Source: JBBSJZ01 sp041739875 (lineage in GTDB: Bacteria; Planctomycetota; Planctomycetia; Pirellulales; Pirellulaceae). From it: a stretch of DNA of 64,000 bases. This document shows, in pieces, positions 62,417 through 64,000 of this stretch; the stretch's first letter is position 1; every line of letters begins with the position of its first letter. The DNA lies in assembly GCA_041739875.1 (NCBI GenBank), contig JBGSNA010000208.1, forward strand, positions 1 to 64,000, given 5' to 3'. The notes beneath the pieces were generated by a model, which did no database searches, had not been told where the DNA came from, and saw nothing but the letters and a program-made list of their open reading frames with translations. The position numbers and the translations under genes were made by a program.

Positions 62417-63916
62417 CTACGGACGAGCGATGGTGTTGTTGCGTTGGACGTTGTCCAGCTGCTTTTGGTACATCTGTGGAAGGTTCGATGGCAAACGCGA
62501 CTGGGTTCCAGGCGGAATTGCATCCGGCGGGAAATCCTTGCCTCGAACGGCGGAGCCTAGCGGCGTCGTCAGCGAGTCGTTGATCGTCTTGAGGTAAGCC
62601 TGGAGTTTCCATGACGGAATCACGGTGATGCCTTTTTCATTGGCTAGCTCTTTAATTCGACCTACTTTGGCTTCTGCGGCCGCAGCGGCTTCGTCCAATT
62701 CAGAGTTCGATCCATCGCCAATCGTCAATGTTTCGCCATACACCAAGAAGCGGATGCTTGAATCGAGAGTGCCTTCGATTTCTCCGTCGGCACCGATGAC
62801 AGCGGCCACAGTGGCCCCAGCCGCCGTGATCATGCCTTTGAGCGCCTCGGTGTCCGGTCGCTCGTCGCCATCGATGTCGATGTCGCCGAGAATTGCAATC
62901 TTGACTTGACGTCCTGGAGCCCAAAATGGTGAGTAGATCTGATCGCCGGGGATAATCGGATAGCGGATTTCCGGCGTCAGTACGACTCGAGCTTCGGCAA
63001 GGTGTTCGCCGAGGATTTTGGTGACTTGCACAGACGCCTTGACCCGAGCATCTTGCAAGCGTGTTTCGTCGCCATCGATGATGCCAAACGTCACACCCGT
63101 ACGAAGATCGTCTGAGGAGCCCAGATTAATCGTGATCACGTTTTGGTTTACGAATGTGACAAGTCCTTGCACCGATTCGAATTGGTCGCTTCGCAATCGA
63201 TTCAGTTCCTGACGCTGTGTGTCAACGGTCTCAAGCAGCTGGCTGGAACGCTGAGAAAGTTTCGAGATTTCGTCCGCTTTTTGTTTCCGCAGGATGTTCA
63301 TGTCCTGAACGTTCTTGTTCAGTTGGTCACGAGTCTCCTCAGTTGTCGACTTCATTCGCTCGCGGTCCTCGGCGAACTGGCCTCGTTCCATTTCAAGCTT
63401 TTTCGTTTCATCGTCACGATTCTTTTCTGCCTGAGTTTGAGCCTGACGCGCGTTCACTACATCGCTATCGGCTTGGGCACGAATCGTTGTGGCTTCTTCT
63501 CGAGCTTGGCCGAATTGCTCGTTTCGCGAGCGAATTGCGTTGACGAGAAATTCAGGAATATTGTGATAGTTGCGATCTTGAGCTTCAGCTTCTGGGCCAA
63601 GAATCGCCATGTCTTTCACATAGTTTTGTTCGATCAATTCCATATCGGGATCGCCGCTCGAACTTTGGCTGAGCAATTCGAACTGGGCATCCGACATGCT
63701 TCCGACACCGAGCATTGCCTTCATCAATTGGATTTGCTCGCTGCCTTTTCGCAAGTCGTTTTGGGCCGACGTAAGTCGTTCTTCCATTGCGACAGAGTCT
63801 TGCGCCGCCAGGTTGCCCCAACGCCAAAACAGGAAATTCAGCGCTAACGAAAGCACGAGGAAGATCAAGCAGGCAATCAAGCTGCCGCGGATGACGGAGT
63901 CGTCACGTGCTGCCAT
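62417..63916 (-). CDS. Membrane-anchored coiled-coil protein
   Basis: A 499-residue protein I cannot assign. One N-terminal span (GSLIACLIFLVLSLALNFLF, about 10-30) anchors it. Long coiled-coil segments fill about 40-70 and 125-245, rich in Glu, Gln, Arg and Ala (ATTIRAQADSDVVNARQAQT; ERMKSTTEETRDQLNKNVQD). A beta-rich part (about 255-345) and an alpha/beta part (about 345-420, ILGDIDIDGDERPDTEALKG) follow. A Gln/Pro-rich tail ends the protein. Large proteins of this plan are common in planctomycetes and may be scaffold elements, but no function is established. The start is ATG 63916. Confidence 0.78.
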   Translation of the reverse strand: MAARDDSVIRGSLIACLIFLVLSLALNFLFWRWGNLAAQDSVAMEERLTSAQNDLRKGSEQIQLMKAMLGVGSMSDAQFELLSQSSSGDPDMELIEQNYVKDMAILGPEAEAQDRNYHNIPEFLVNAIRSRNEQFGQAREEATTIRAQADSDVVNARQAQTQAEKNRDDETKKLEMERGQFAEDRERMKSTTEETRDQLNKNVQDMNILRKQKADEISKLSQRSSQLLETVDTQRQELNRLRSDQFESVQGLVTFVNQNVITINLGSSDDLRTGVTFGIIDGDETRLQDARVKASVQVTKILGEHLAEARVVLTPEIRYPIIPGDQIYSPFWAPGRQVKIAILGDIDIDGDERPDTEALKGMITAAGATVAAVIGADGEIEGTLDSSIRFLVYGETLTIGDGSNSELDEAAAAAEAKVGRIKELANEKGITVIPSWKLQAYLKTINDSLTTPLGSAVRGKDFPPDAIPPGTQSRLPSNLPQMYQKQLDNVQRNNTIARP

Positions 63917-64000
63917 GGTCGTTCGCTTAGCGGGTTAGGGGGGAATTGTGTCGAAGAGGCGAAAAGGTCCAAAAGCCTCCGAAACGTCCATCAACAGACT

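Overview
The window reads as a chromosomal segment of a planctomycete, most likely family Pirellulaceae (Rhodopirellula-like). This is inferred from gene content, not from a database match. Supporting signs are moderate GC, mostly single genes or short operons on alternating strands, a TPR protein carrying two RNA polymerase alpha-CTD modules, a PilB-PilT-PilB ATPase cluster, large low-complexity secreted proteins, DUF11-like and PQQ-propeller proteins, and many short intergenic tandem repeats. I see no prophage, transposase, integron or CRISPR array.

Layout. 1-4475: three secretion/pilus ATPases (GspE/PilB partial, PilT, GspE/PilB), with a REP-like hairpin between the last two. 4616-7232: tgt, the TPR-alphaCTD protein and tRNA-Thr(CGT). 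7513-11096: rpiB, rpsA and sodA with clear terminators. 11187-15170: a composite HD/PAS/GGDEF signalling protein, an ECF-like sigma factor and a ClpS-like adaptor. 15438-18107: an M20 dipeptidase and serS. 18213-20691: two divergent response regulators (LuxR type and NtrC type). 20886-30915: a lipoprotein, uvrB, a ComEA-like protein, nadC, a WcaJ-like sugar transferase and acnA. 31142-36871: a Cys/Met/His-rich secreted protein, then a compact minus-strand operon (TPR protein, recO, BamD-like, lptE, folP, glycosyltransferase). 37083-45678: four exported proteins of mostly unknown role. 45686-51520: an ABC-2 exporter with a large propeller-like permease, divergent from a two-component system. 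51611-55335: a partner-switching pair (REC-HATPase plus STAS), then a diguanylate cyclase. 55882-60388: a BON-domain protein, a DEAD-box helicase and a ribose-type ABC transporter whose permease has an extra domain. 60657-63916: a soluble sensor kinase and a membrane-anchored coiled-coil protein.

Themes. Signalling is prominent: two GGDEF proteins, four response regulators, two kinases, one STAS/ATPase pair and one sigma factor. Envelope biogenesis is the second theme: LptE, a BamD-like lipoprotein, sugar transferase, glycosyltransferase and pilus ATPases, consistent with a Gram-negative-type outer membrane.

The most unusual items are the TPR protein with two alpha-CTDs, the ABC-2 permease with a built-in propeller, the RbsC-like permease with a ~100-residue insertion, a 138-145 bp MITE-like repeat present twice, and short tandem duplications at gene ends, three of which include the stop codon.
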